Assembly: GCF_004342025.1 (NCBI RefSeq)
Contig: NZ_SLWN01000002.1
Span: forward strand, 186,001 to 250,000
Length of the DNA: 64,000 nucleotides
Source: Kribbella steppae
GTDB lineage: Bacteria > Actinomycetota > Actinomycetes > Propionibacteriales > Kribbellaceae
Direction of reading: 5' to 3'
A model generated the notes under the pieces. That model searched no databases, had not been told where the DNA came from, and saw only the letters and a program-made list of their open reading frames with translations. Shown here one piece after another: positions 45,632-54,177 of this stretch. The translations under genes and the position numbers were made by a program. Numbering within the stretch: the first letter of the stretch is position 1; each line of letters begins with the position of its first letter.

Positions 45632-46389
45632 GGGAGAGCAAGGTGACGGGGATTCAGCGCGGCGTGCCGCGGGGACTGCACGGGCAGATCGTGCAGGTGA
45701 TGGCGCAGCGCATCCTGTCCGGGCAGATCCCGGAGGGCGCGACCATCAACGTGCCCGACCTGCAGGCCGATCTCGGTGTCAGCCTGACCGCGGTCCGCGA
45801 GGCGTTGAAGGTACTGACCGCCAAGGGGCTCGTCGACGCGCGGCAGAAGCGCGGGACCTTCGTCCGGCCGCGATCGGACTGGAACCTGCTCGATGCGGAC
45901 ATGATCCGCTGGCACTTCGACGACGACGTACGCCCGGAACTGCTCGAGGAACTGCACGAGGTGCGCGGGATCGTCGAGCCGGCCGCCGCCCGGCTGGCCG
46001 CACTGCGTGCGGAGTCGTCGCACCTGGAGGCGTTGGACGCCGCGATGGCTTCGATGGAGTCGGCCACGGACGACCAGGCTGCGGTGGCGTCGGACCTTGC
46101 CTTCCACCGCGCGTTGCTGGCGGCAACGGGGAACGAACTACTGACGAAAATGGAAGTGATCATGGAGACCGGGCTCGCCGATCGCGACCGGCTGGTGCAC
46201 AAGGTGAAGCCTTCGGACGACCCGCTGCCGAGCCACCGGCGGGTGCTGGAGGCCATCCGTTCCGGCGACCCTGTTGCGGCCGAATCGGCGATGCGTGAAC
46301 TGCTGGCGAAGGCTGCCGAGGACTTGACCGAGGTTCGCGGGACGTCTGGACCTGCGGCTGGCTCGCGGCAGGGTCGGCGTCGCTCGTGA
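45628..46389 (+). CDS. GntR/FadR family transcriptional regulator
   Basis: A 253-residue regulator with a GntR winged helix (residues about 10-80; LQADLGVSLTAVREALKVL, GTFVRPRSDW) and a FadR/FCD all-helical effector domain. That domain has LHEVRGIVEPAAARLAA and LAFHRALLAATGN, including the Asp/His metal ligands usual in FCD domains. The ATG overlaps the SDR stop (ATGA). It resembles DgoR-type regulators of galactonate use. The palindrome at 44797 is a candidate operator. Confidence 0.93.
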   Translation: MRESKVTGIQRGVPRGLHGQIVQVMAQRILSGQIPEGATINVPDLQADLGVSLTAVREALKVLTAKGLVDARQKRGTFVRPRSDWNLLDADMIRWHFDDDVRPELLEELHEVRGIVEPAAARLAALRAESSHLEALDAAMASMESATDDQAAVASDLAFHRALLAATGNELLTKMEVIMETGLADRDRLVHKVKPSDDPLPSHRRVLEAIRSGDPVAAESAMRELLAKAAEDLTEVRGTSGPAAGSRQGRRRS

Positions 46390-47531
46390 AGATCGAAAGG
46401 ATCGAGACGTTCCTGGTCCCGCCGCGCTGGTTGTTCTGCCGGATCGAGACGAGCGACGGCGTCGTCGGCTGGGGTGAACCCGTGGTCGAGGGACGGGCCG
46501 AGGTTGTCCGGACCGCGATCGAGACTTTGTCGGAGTACCTGATCGGCCAGGACCCGTTGCAGATCGAGCGGCACTGGCAGGTGCTGTCGAAGGGCGGCTT
46601 CTACCGCGGCGGACCGGTGCTGAGCAGCGCGGTCGCCGGGCTCGACCACGCGCTGTGGGACATCGCCGGCAAGGTGTACGGCGCTCCGGTCGCATCGTTA
46701 CTCGGTGGACGGGTGCGCGATCGCGTCCGCGTGTATGCGTGGGTCGGCGGTGACGAGCCGGCCGCCGTGGCGGATGCAGTTGCCGAACAGGTCGAGGCCG
46801 GCATGACCGCAGTCAAGATGAACGGCAGCGGGCGGATCCAGCCTTCGCCGTCTGTTGCCGAGATCAACGACATAGTCGCCCGGTTGAGCGCGGCGCGTGG
46901 TGCACTGGGTGACACGCGCGACGTGGCGATCGATCTGCACGGTCGGGTTGGGGTCGCCGGCGCTCGGCGGATCCTGCGTGCTGTCGAGGAGTTGCAGCCG
47001 TTCTTCGTGGAAGAGCCGGTGTTGCCGGAGCACATGGTGCATCTGGCGGAGGTGGTCGGTGCCTCGACCGTTCCGGTGGCGCTTGGCGAGCGGCTTTACC
47101 ATCGCGCTGACTTCGTGGCTCCGCTGAGTGCGGGTGTCGCGGTTGTGCAGCCGGATGTGTCGCATGCGGGTGGGATCTCGGAGCTTCGCCGGATCGCGGT
47201 CTTTGCCGATACGCATGGTGCGATGGTGGCGCCGCATTGTCCGCTGGGGCCGATCTCGCTGGCGGCGAGTCTGCAGGTCGCGTTCGCTACGCCCAACTTC
47301 CTGATCCAGGAGCAGAGCCGGGGTCTCCACTACAACGTTGCGAGCGACCTCACGTCGTACGTGACGGACCCGACGCCGTTCACCTGGGTCAACGGTCATG
47401 CCGAGTGGAATCCGCTGCCCGGCCTGGGAATCACGGTCGATGAGGCCGCCGTCCGCGCGGCTGACAAGACCGGCCACGCTTGGCGCAACCCGGTCTGGAC
47501 CCACGAAGACGGCTCCTTCGCCGAATGGTGA
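46386..47531 (+). CDS. dgoD: enolase-superfamily dehydratase (D-galactonate dehydratase-like)
   Basis: A 381-residue mandelate racemase/muconate lactonizing type enzyme. Expected residues are visible: AVKMNGSGR in the barrel, the metal ligands in VAIDLHGRVG, FFVEEPVLPE and ALGERLYHRADF, and the His of VAPHCPLGPISLAA. The LLGGRVRDRVRVYAWVGGD and LGERLY...PDVSHAGGI patterns match D-galactonate dehydratases. It should convert D-galactonate to 2-keto-3-deoxy-D-galactonate. The GTG overlaps the gntR stop (GTGA). Confidence 0.88.
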   Translation: MKIERIETFLVPPRWLFCRIETSDGVVGWGEPVVEGRAEVVRTAIETLSEYLIGQDPLQIERHWQVLSKGGFYRGGPVLSSAVAGLDHALWDIAGKVYGAPVASLLGGRVRDRVRVYAWVGGDEPAAVADAVAEQVEAGMTAVKMNGSGRIQPSPSVAEINDIVARLSAARGALGDTRDVAIDLHGRVGVAGARRILRAVEELQPFFVEEPVLPEHMVHLAEVVGASTVPVALGERLYHRADFVAPLSAGVAVVQPDVSHAGGISELRRIAVFADTHGAMVAPHCPLGPISLAASLQVAFATPNFLIQEQSRGLHYNVASDLTSYVTDPTPFTWVNGHAEWNPLPGLGITVDEAAVRAADKTGHAWRNPVWTHEDGSFAEW

Positions 47532-48400
47532 CCGGTTCTCGTGATGCGCGCGTGACCGGTTCTGGTGGTGCGGCGGTGAACGGTTCTGGTGGTGCGGCGG
47601 TGACCATCGACCTGGCCGACGGCGGCCGGTGGACGTCTCTTCGGTTGGCCGGCCGTGAGTGGCTCTGGGCGGGTCCAGGTCTCGTGTCTGGCCCTCGCAC
47701 CGGCCACTCCTCGTTCACCGACGCCGGTGGGCTCGACGAGTGTTTGCCCACCGTCCGCGGCACACCAGACCACGGCGGCCTGTGGAACCAGCCGTGGGAA
47801 ACCTCGGTCAGCTACGGCGAGGCGACCCTCACTCGTACCTTCACCGAACACCCGCCGGACCCGACCGACCCTCAACTCGACCAGATCACCGTCGACTACC
47901 ACCTCCACGCTCCGCCGGGCTACCAGTTCGTCTGGGCCGCCCACGCATTGCTGGACTGCGCAGACGGAGCAACTATCTCGGCGCCCGATGGCACCGCTTG
48001 CCGCCTCTACCCCGAGGCCGCCGGGCTGTTGCCGTCTGCTTGGCCGGCTGACGCGCCTTGGGTCGCGACGGCTTGGCCGACACCGCTCAACCTGGCCACC
48101 TACGGACCCTCTGATGGCACCGCCGTCGGCGCGGTCCTGGTCGACTGTCCGAGCGTTTCCGTGCACGACCGCGATGCCGTCTTGGTGTTCGAACTGAGTT
48201 GCCCCGGGCAACCAGTCTCGACCGCGTTGTGGCGTAACCAGGCCGGCTTCCCGGTCGGGGCGCCGTACCGGAGCCTCGGTGTGGAGCCGATGCTCGGTCG
48301 CGTCTTCGACCTCGCGGAAGCCGGGCCGGGCGACGCGGCCGTCGTACCGGCGAGCGGTCAGCTGGCCTGGCGGTTGACCGTCTCCGCCAGGCCGGTCTAG
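47525..48400 (+). CDS. aldose 1-epimerase-like protein with repeat-encoded N-terminus
   Basis: A product of about 291 residues resembling galactose mutarotase/aldose epimerases: VTIDLADGGRWTSLRLAGREWLW, then DAGGLDECLPTVRG and TPDHGGLWNQPWE. It would help supply the anomer needed by galactose dehydrogenase. The true start is uncertain. ATG 47525 and GTG 47528 overlap the dgoD stop, but the first 24 residues come from three 24-bp tandem repeats, each beginning with GTG. Homology-like sequence begins only at GTG 47600. Confidence 0.82.
   Translation: MVTGSRDARVTGSGGAAVNGSGGAAVTIDLADGGRWTSLRLAGREWLWAGPGLVSGPRTGHSSFTDAGGLDECLPTVRGTPDHGGLWNQPWETSVSYGEATLTRTFTEHPPDPTDPQLDQITVDYHLHAPPGYQFVWAAHALLDCADGATISAPDGTACRLYPEAAGLLPSAWPADAPWVATAWPTPLNLATYGPSDGTAVGAVLVDCPSVSVHDRDAVLVFELSCPGQPVSTALWRNQAGFPVGAPYRSLGVEPMLGRVFDLAEAGPGDAAVVPASGQLAWRLTVSARPV
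47528..47599 (+). repeat. 24-bp tandem repeat at the dgoD/epimerase junction
   Basis: Three in-frame 24-bp units (47528, 47552, 47576) encode VTGSRDAR, VTGSGGAA and VNGSGGAA. A fourth partial unit starts at 47600 (GTGACC). Each unit starts with GTG and so creates a further possible initiation codon. Confidence 0.85.
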
Positions 48401-48405
48401 TGGTG

Positions 48406-50346
48406 CTATCCGAACGGCAGATCGAGTACGACGTTGGCCACCGCGGTGCTGTTCGTCGTACGGATGCTGTTGAGCTCGGTCGCGGTCAGCGCCCGCTTGT
48501 AGATCCGGACCTCGTCCATCGAGCCGTCGAAGTGATGCGCGCCGTCGAGCCGCTGGCCGACGTACATCTTGAAGGGCCGTCCCGGACTGACCGAACCGGC
48601 AGGGGCGGTGACGCTGGCGGCCTGGACCCCGTCCACCCAGATCGACAGCGTTCCGGCCTTCCGCTCGAGTGCGACGTGGTGCCAGGAGTTGTCGTTGTAG
48701 GCCTTGGTCGTGGTGACGGACGCGGTGTTGCCGTTGGTGGTGATCAGACCGCGGATCCGGCTGTCCGCTGGTTCGGCTCGCAACCAGAACTGGGAGAACT
48801 CGTTGATGTTGTATCCCCAGAAGATGGCCTGGTTCGCCGTACTCGCGCCGTACTTGATCCACGCCATCGCAGTGAAGTCCCCGGCGCCGACCGCCAGCGA
48901 CTCCGCGAACGGCAACTGGATCGCGTCGTCGATCCCGTCGAGATCCCGCGCCTGCCCGAACTTCCCGGCGACCGTGGTCGTCCCGCCGCGCAGGTAGCTG
49001 TCATTGTCGAGCCCGGAAACGTCGGGCGTCGTCGTACCGAATGGCGCATCCGGGTGGCCGATGTCGGTCTCGGTGAACCGCGCGAACCGGATCTGATCAC
49101 GCGCGTCCACGGTGCCGCCCTCGTACAGCAGCCCGATCTCGCCGGTGTCGAGGATCGCCATATCGGAGTACCCGGACCAGTCGCTGGTGATCCTGGTGCC
49201 GTCGGCAACGGATTGCCACGTCTTGCCCTCGTCGAAACTCGACCGGATCGTCATGTACCGGCGCCGCTCCGGATCAGCCGGCGCGGCGAACAGGATGCGG
49301 TTGTACTTGTCACCACGATCCACCGCTTTGAGGCGCTGCAGCGAACTCTGCACGACCGGCGTGGTCAGCCCGGAGATCGTGGCGTACGGCGCTGCGTATG
49401 TCTGACCACCGTCGTTGCTGACTGCAAACATCCGGCTGGCACCGGCTGCCCCGGCGTTGTTGCGGGCAACCGCATAGATGCCGCCGTCAACCTTCTCGAC
49501 GACACTGATCTCCTGCGGTACGGCCCCGTCGGTCCTGAGGTCCGTCGCACCCCTGTGCCACGTCTCGCCGTGGTCGTCGCTGTAGACGAGTTACCCGGCC
49601 TGGCCACCTGCGCCGTTGTCGTAGTTCGTACCGGCCACCAGTCGTCCTGCATGGGCACCCCGCGTCAGTTGAATGCCATGCACCGGACCGGTCGCGTACC
49701 AACCCCAGGCCGGATCATCGATTTGATCACCGATATTTCCCGCCGTACTCCAGGTCCTGCCGTCATCATCACTGACCTGCACGTACGGCGTCCTGGGCCG
49801 CGTCGTCGTACCGGGATCCATCGTGCTGAGCAACACGATCCGACCGGTCTCATAGTCGACAATCGGCGCAGGGTTGCCGCGGGTGGCGACGGCGTTCGGG
49901 TCGGAGTCGGTCCCGGACAACACGGTCTGCGTAGCCGACCAGGTTCGTCCGTCATCGTCGGATCGACGTATCACCAGGTCGATCTCCTGCGAGTCGGCGC
50001 ACCAGGCCCGCCGCGCCTCGGCGAACGCGAGCAACGTGCCGGCCTTGGTCCTCACGATGGCGGGAATCCGGTAGCAGCCGTACCCGGCATCTCCTTTGTT
50101 GAACAGCACGGTCTGTGTGATGGCAGCCGGCTCGAAGGTTTGCGCGGCGGATGTCTCGGCCGGCGGTCGAGCCGCTGCTTGGACCGGCAGCTGGGCCGGT
50201 TCGGCTGCCGTCGGATCCGGCACGCTTTCGACCCGGGCCGGGTTGCCGATCGTTTCGTCGCCACCGGGTGGGCGGGCTGCGGCGGCGGTGGGCACGCTGG
50301 GTATCAGGAGCGTGAGGGCAATGAGGAATGGAAGGCGTATGGGCAT
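48406..50346 (-). pseudogene. secreted sialidase with LamG domain, interrupted by in-frame TAA
   Basis: One frame encodes a signal peptide (MPIRLPFLIALTLLIPSVP), a sialidase domain and a C-terminal LamG domain. The sialidase domain has the YRIP motif in CYRIPAIVRT and Asp boxes SDDDGRTW (twice), SDDHGETW and SFDEGKTW. The LamG domain reads GDFTAMAWIKYG ... WHHVALERKAGTLSIWVDG. Codon 252 is TAA (49591-49593). The frame resumes at once with LVYSDDHGETW, so this is a point nonsense change rather than a frameshift. The upstream part alone (251 residues) lacks most of the propeller. Either a recent pseudogene or a sequencing error. Confidence 0.88.
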
Positions 50347-50372
50347 GGTCGGATGCCTCCAGATGAACTGAA

Positions 50373-50399
50373 AGTAAACAACGGGGCGGGTTGTTCACT
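50373..50399. promoter_or_regulatory. inverted repeat upstream of the sialidase gene
   Basis: AGTAAACAAC and GTTGTTCACT are complementary at nine of ten positions around a 7-nt G-rich spacer, 27 bp upstream of the sialidase start. An operator is likely; the regulator is unknown. Confidence 0.5.
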
Positions 50400-50456
50400 C
50401 CGCAACTTGTCCACTCGACTACCGTCCAAAACCGAACACATCGGACGTCCTATGGG

Positions 50457-50468
50457 TGGATCGATCCA
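50457..50468. promoter_or_regulatory. palindrome upstream of the aldolase-kinase genes
   Basis: TGGATCGATCCA is a perfect 12-bp palindrome 26 bp before the aldolase start codon, so a repressor could block transcription start. The perfect GGACGTCC lies just upstream at 50443-50450. Confidence 0.6.
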
Positions 50469-50494
50469 ATAGCGTGGACCCCGAGGAGGAACCC

Positions 50495-51124
50495 ATGGAT
50501 CTGCTTGCCGAACTCCGGCACCGCAAGGTGCTCGCCATCATCCGCACCGACGGCCCCGACCGCGCCCTCGAATGCATTCACACCCTGGTCGACGCGGGTA
50601 TCACCGCTCTCGAGGTGTCGCTCACCACCCCGGGCGGCGCCGACGCGATCGCCAAGGCGCGGTCCGAGTACGACCCGTCCGTCCTGATCGGCGCGGGCAC
50701 CGTCATCACCTCCGCCCAGGCCGACGAGGTCGCCGCCGCCGGCGCGGGCTTCGCGGTCACCCCCGCGATCACCCGCGGCGCCCACCGCAGCGTCGAACTC
50801 GGCCTCCCACTCCTCTGCGGCGCCCTCACCCCCACCGAGGTGGTCGCCGCCCTCGACCTGGGCGCCACCGCCGTCAAGATCTTCCCCGCCAAGGTCTACG
50901 GCCCCAGCTACCTCCGCGAACTCCGCGCCCCACTCCCCGACGCCCCGCTCATCGCCGTCGGCGGCGTCGACGCCAAAACCGCTCCCGAGTACCTAGCCGC
51001 AGGCGCCCTAGCCGTCGGCGTAGCCTCGCCCCTCCTAGGCGACGCCGCCACCGGCGGCTCCCAAGCCGACCTAGCCGCCCGCGCCAAAGCCTTCCTCACC
51101 GCCGTAGCCGCCCCCCACCCATGA
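50495..51124 (+). CDS. 2-keto-3-deoxy-6-phosphogluconate/-galactonate aldolase
   Basis: A 209-residue class I aldolase of the KDPG/KDPGal family: VLAIIRTDGPDRAL, the Glu in ALEVSLTTPGG, IGAGTVITSAQAD, Schiff-base Lys128 in AVKIFPAKVYG, and PLIAVGGVDA. GAGGAGG precedes the ATG at 50495. It cleaves KDPG or KDPGal to pyruvate and glyceraldehyde 3-phosphate. The nearby dgoD-like and kinase genes favour the galactonate version (DgoA), but KDPG aldolase (Eda) activity cannot be excluded. Confidence 0.92.
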   Translation: MDLLAELRHRKVLAIIRTDGPDRALECIHTLVDAGITALEVSLTTPGGADAIAKARSEYDPSVLIGAGTVITSAQADEVAAAGAGFAVTPAITRGAHRSVELGLPLLCGALTPTEVVAALDLGATAVKIFPAKVYGPSYLRELRAPLPDAPLIAVGGVDAKTAPEYLAAGALAVGVASPLLGDAATGGSQADLAARAKAFLTAVAAPHP

Positions 51125-51225
51125 CCACCCCGCGCACAGGGACAGCACCCACCCCGCCCCACACGGGCAGCGCCTCGGGTGCAGTCACTCAGTTCTCCCA
51201 CTGACGGCCACCACGGAGTAGACCG

Positions 51226-52158
51226 ATGACCGACCTCCTCACCATTGGCGAGACGATGGTTTCGTTGCGCACCGCCCGCCCGATGCGGCTCGGCGGTGAC
51301 GCTCACCTGTCGATCGCCGGCTCGGAGAGCAACGTCGCCATCGGCGTGTCCCGTCTCGGACACCAGGTTGCCTGGCTAGGTGCTGTGGGCAACGACGAGC
51401 CAGGCCGTCTGATCCAGCGCACACTGCGGGCCGAGGGCGTCGACACCAGCTGGCTGAGGTTCTCGGACGAGTCGTTCACCGGGTTCATAGCCTTCGACCA
51501 GCCGTCGCACGACATCACCCGCGTCAGCTACCACCGCCGCGGCTCAGCCGGTTCCACGCTGACCAGCGCGGAGTGCCTCACCGCCCTGCAGGCAGCATCG
51601 CCACGCCTCCTCCACGTCACCGGCATCACCCCGGCCCTCTCCGGCTCCACCCGCGCCGCGGTGCTGGACGTCGTACGCGCAGCCTCAGACTCCGACGTAC
51701 GCGTATCCCTGGACGTCAACTACCGCGCCCGCCTGTGGTCACGCACCGAGGCAACCGCCCTGCGTGAGCTACTCCCCTACGTACACACGGTCTTCGCCTC
51801 GGACGACGAACTCGACATCCTCACCGACGCATCCGAACCAGTCCGCGACCTGCTGACCAGCGGCACCGCCGAAGTCGTCGTCACCGCAGGCGGCAAGGGC
51901 GCCCGGGCACACACCGAGGCAGGCACCATCCACCGCCCCGCCCTCCCCGTCACCGTCGTCGACAGCATTGGCGCCGGCGACGCATTCGTCTCCGGCTACC
52001 TCTCCGCCACCCTCGACAACCTCTCCCCCGAGTCCCGCCTAGACCGCGCCACCACCTCCGGCGCCTTCTGCGTCACCGCCACCGGCGACTGGGAATCCCT
52101 CCCCACCCGCACCGACCTAACCCTCCTAACCCACTCCCAAGGCACCGCCCTCCGCTAA
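51226..52158 (+). CDS. PfkB family sugar kinase (KDG/KDGal kinase-like)
   Basis: A 310-residue ribokinase-family enzyme: IGETMVSLRTARPMRLG at the N-terminus, the glycine region SIAGSESNVAIGVSRLG, and the anion hole with catalytic Asp252 in DSIGAGDAFVSGYL. The opening motif is typical of 2-keto-3-deoxygluconate kinases. It should phosphorylate KDGal (or KDG) to the substrate of the adjacent aldolase. GGAG lies 7-9 nt upstream. The gap to the aldolase gene is 101 nt, with no evident terminator. Confidence 0.9.
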   Translation: MTDLLTIGETMVSLRTARPMRLGGDAHLSIAGSESNVAIGVSRLGHQVAWLGAVGNDEPGRLIQRTLRAEGVDTSWLRFSDESFTGFIAFDQPSHDITRVSYHRRGSAGSTLTSAECLTALQAASPRLLHVTGITPALSGSTRAAVLDVVRAASDSDVRVSLDVNYRARLWSRTEATALRELLPYVHTVFASDDELDILTDASEPVRDLLTSGTAEVVVTAGGKGARAHTEAGTIHRPALPVTVVDSIGAGDAFVSGYLSATLDNLSPESRLDRATTSGAFCVTATGDWESLPTRTDLTLLTHSQGTALR

Positions 52159-52361
52159 CCCCAACCCCCGCCCTTCCGCACCCCTGGACCATTCCGCCCC
52201 CACCCAGGACAGTTCCGCGCCCTGTCTGCACCGTCCCGCGCCGCTGGACCGCTCGGTGGCCCTGCACGTAGGCGATCGGCAGCGGATCGCAACACGCGCC
52301 TGGGGTGTTCGGTGGCTTGTGGATGGCCCAGAGTGGGTGAGGTCAGGTGGAGGGAGCTGGG

Positions 52362-53180
52362 ATGGGGACCACGCGGCGGAGCTTTTTGGGGATGACGGAT
52401 GTGGCAGACACCGGTTCACAAGTGCCGGAAGCGTCGGCGACTGTCGCAGCCGACGGCTACCCGTCTAACACCGCGCTGTACGCCGACACGTCCTTGACTG
52501 AAGGTGTCGACTACTCGCGCCGGTACCGCCGGCATCCGTGGTTCGACGACGACCTCACCCAGCGGTACGCCGTACAGCGCACGGCGATCCTGGCACCGCA
52601 CGGAGGCGGCATCGAAACCGGTACGTCGGAACTGTGCCTGGCCATCGCCGGCTACCACCCAGCCGATCTCGCACCAACGCCGACGGCCGGCCCGTTCCAC
52701 GACTACTGGATGTTCGAGGGACTGCTGTCCTCCGGCAACACCCGACTGCACGTCACATCCACCAACTGCGACGACACTGTCGCCCGAGCCATCGCCGGCG
52801 GCTCACTCAACGCCATCGGCCTCCACGGCTGCAAACCTGAACAGGCCGACCTCCCAGCCGGCACTCAGGCCGTCCTCGTAGGCGGCCGCAGCACAGCCCT
52901 GAAATCCCATCTCCTCACCAGGCTGACCGCCGCCGGCCTCCAAGCCATCGACGCCAACTCGCTCCCCGACCTCAACGGCGATGAACCCACCAACATCGCC
53001 AACCGCACCCTCCTGGCCGCCGGCGCCCAACTGGAACTCACGACACCGTTGCGTCAGGCAATGTTCGGCACCAACACCCGAGAGGACCGCAAGAACACCA
53101 CCCTCCCAGTGTTCTGGTCCTTCACCACCGCCACCCGAGCAGCCATAGCCGACCTGGAGGCAACCCAACCCTTCCCTTAG
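52362..53180 (+). CDS. poly-gamma-glutamate hydrolase-like protein
   Basis: A 272-residue protein of the PghP/YmaC-like family: AILAPHGGGIETGTSELCLAIAG supplies a His/Glu zinc-binding site, LHVTSTNCDD follows, and NAIGLHGCK carries the later His. Family members are zinc gamma-glutamyl hydrolases first known from phages. The N-terminus MGTTRRSFLG looks like the start of a Tat signal, but the next residues (MTDVADTGSQVPEASA) are not hydrophobic, so export is doubtful. GGAGGGAG precedes the ATG. No prophage genes are nearby. Confidence 0.8.
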   Translation: MGTTRRSFLGMTDVADTGSQVPEASATVAADGYPSNTALYADTSLTEGVDYSRRYRRHPWFDDDLTQRYAVQRTAILAPHGGGIETGTSELCLAIAGYHPADLAPTPTAGPFHDYWMFEGLLSSGNTRLHVTSTNCDDTVARAIAGGSLNAIGLHGCKPEQADLPAGTQAVLVGGRSTALKSHLLTRLTAAGLQAIDANSLPDLNGDEPTNIANRTLLAAGAQLELTTPLRQAMFGTNTREDRKNTTLPVFWSFTTATRAAIADLEATQPFP

Positions 53181-53268
53181 CCGATCGCGTCCGCCCCCGC
53201 ACCACAAACCACCGCACCTCCATCAGCCAGCCGGCAGCCACAACAGTGACGAGTTCCTCGGGTGGCTA

Positions 53269-53640
53269 GTGCCTCTCCTGGACGGTAGGGTGCGTTCGTT
53301 TCCGGATCTGGTCGAAGTGGTGGCGGTGTACGGCAAGAAGCGGTGGATCGGGTGGGTGGTGATCACCGTAGGCGCCTTCATACTATCGACTGCGACCTCG
53401 CTGTTGGCGGACTGGATCGCCGATAGTCTGACGTCGAACGAACCGGCCCCAAGCTATGCCTGGGCTCTTGCCTTCACACCGCTCGCCGCGGTCGGCGTCA
53501 ACTTTCTCGTTGCGGAGTTCCGGAGGGTCAGGCGCAACCAGCAGCCGCCCCCCGTATGGACCGTGGCCGACCAGGCCTGGAGCGAGGCGCTGGCGGCTCG
53601 CGAGAGCCTGCCGCGCGGCACGAAGGAGGTGTCCACGTGA
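53269..53640 (+). CDS. small membrane protein of unknown function
   Basis: A 123-residue protein with two membrane helices at about residues 26-50 (WIGWVVITVGAFILSTATSLL) and 63-82 (WALAFTPLAAVGVNFLVAEF). A basic stretch (RRVRRNQ) and a soluble C-terminus containing WTVADQAWSEALAARES follow. GTG start, weak Shine-Dalgarno sequence. The stop overlaps the start of the next gene (GTGA), so the two products are probably made together. No family recognised. Confidence 0.65.
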   Translation: MPLLDGRVRSFPDLVEVVAVYGKKRWIGWVVITVGAFILSTATSLLADWIADSLTSNEPAPSYAWALAFTPLAAVGVNFLVAEFRRVRRNQQPPPVWTVADQAWSEALAARESLPRGTKEVST

Positions 53641-54056
53641 CGCGCGCCGTCCCGAATCGACGTCCGACCGGCAGCGACCCAGACGACGATTGGGCAGCAG
53701 CTCTTCCCTGGCACGAAGAGGCGCGCGACGAGGGTCAGACCATCATCCGGCGTCACACTGTTGACCTGCGAGACGAAGCCGAACGCATCGCCAGACGCGC
53801 TGGAGCCGTCACCGTCTCGCAGGCGTTCGTCCGCCGGGCCAGCGAGCACGCCGGCCTGTACACACCTTCCGGCAGCTCAGACGTTCTCCTCGGAATAGGT
53901 GGACTGCTGCTCGGCATCGCCGGCGGATTCGGCGCCGCGCTGCTGATCACACCTGTCGAGGTCACGACTCTCCTGGCGGTCATCGCTGTCCTCGTTGTGG
54001 TGGCAGGGACCGCGGCGTTCACAGTCGGCGCGACGCTCAAGATGAAGCGGCGCTGA
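53637..54056 (+). CDS. small membrane protein of unknown function (partner of 53269)
   Basis: A 139-residue protein with a hydrophilic first half containing RRHTVDLRDEAERIARRAGAVTVSQAFVRRASEHAGLY and two C-terminal membrane helices (DVLLGIGGLLLGIAGGFGAALL and LLAVIAVLVVVAGTAAFTVG), ending in KMKRR. The helix pair with a short turn is hairpin-like. AAGGAGG precedes the GTG. The two-gene unit looks self-contained; no function can be given. Confidence 0.72.
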   Translation: MTRAVPNRRPTGSDPDDDWAAALPWHEEARDEGQTIIRRHTVDLRDEAERIARRAGAVTVSQAFVRRASEHAGLYTPSGSSDVLLGIGGLLLGIAGGFGAALLITPVEVTTLLAVIAVLVVVAGTAAFTVGATLKMKRR

Positions 54057-54102
54057 CCGCCGGAGCGCAGACCCGGACGGCCGTGGTGAGCCTGGCGGCA
54101 AC

Positions 54103-54177
54103 CGCTCGTCTCTTCTCAGCACTCGTCGAGGACCTCAGCGCTCGTCTCTTTCTCAGTGCTCGTCGACGACCTCGCCG
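54103..54177. repeat. ~37-bp direct duplication at the 3' end of the ABM gene
   Basis: CGCTCGTCTCTTCTCAGCAC... (54103-54138) is repeated as CGCTCGTCTCTTTCTCAGTG... (54139-54175) with a few differences. The second copy holds the last codons and stop of the ABM gene (54153), so the first copy is a vestigial duplicate of that gene end. Confidence 0.75.

Noticed and set aside
48400..50472. A 690-residue plus-strand frame opposite the sialidase
   Set aside because: It is a shadow frame; the opposite strand has a signal peptide, Asp boxes and LamG. It does not explain the in-frame TAA.
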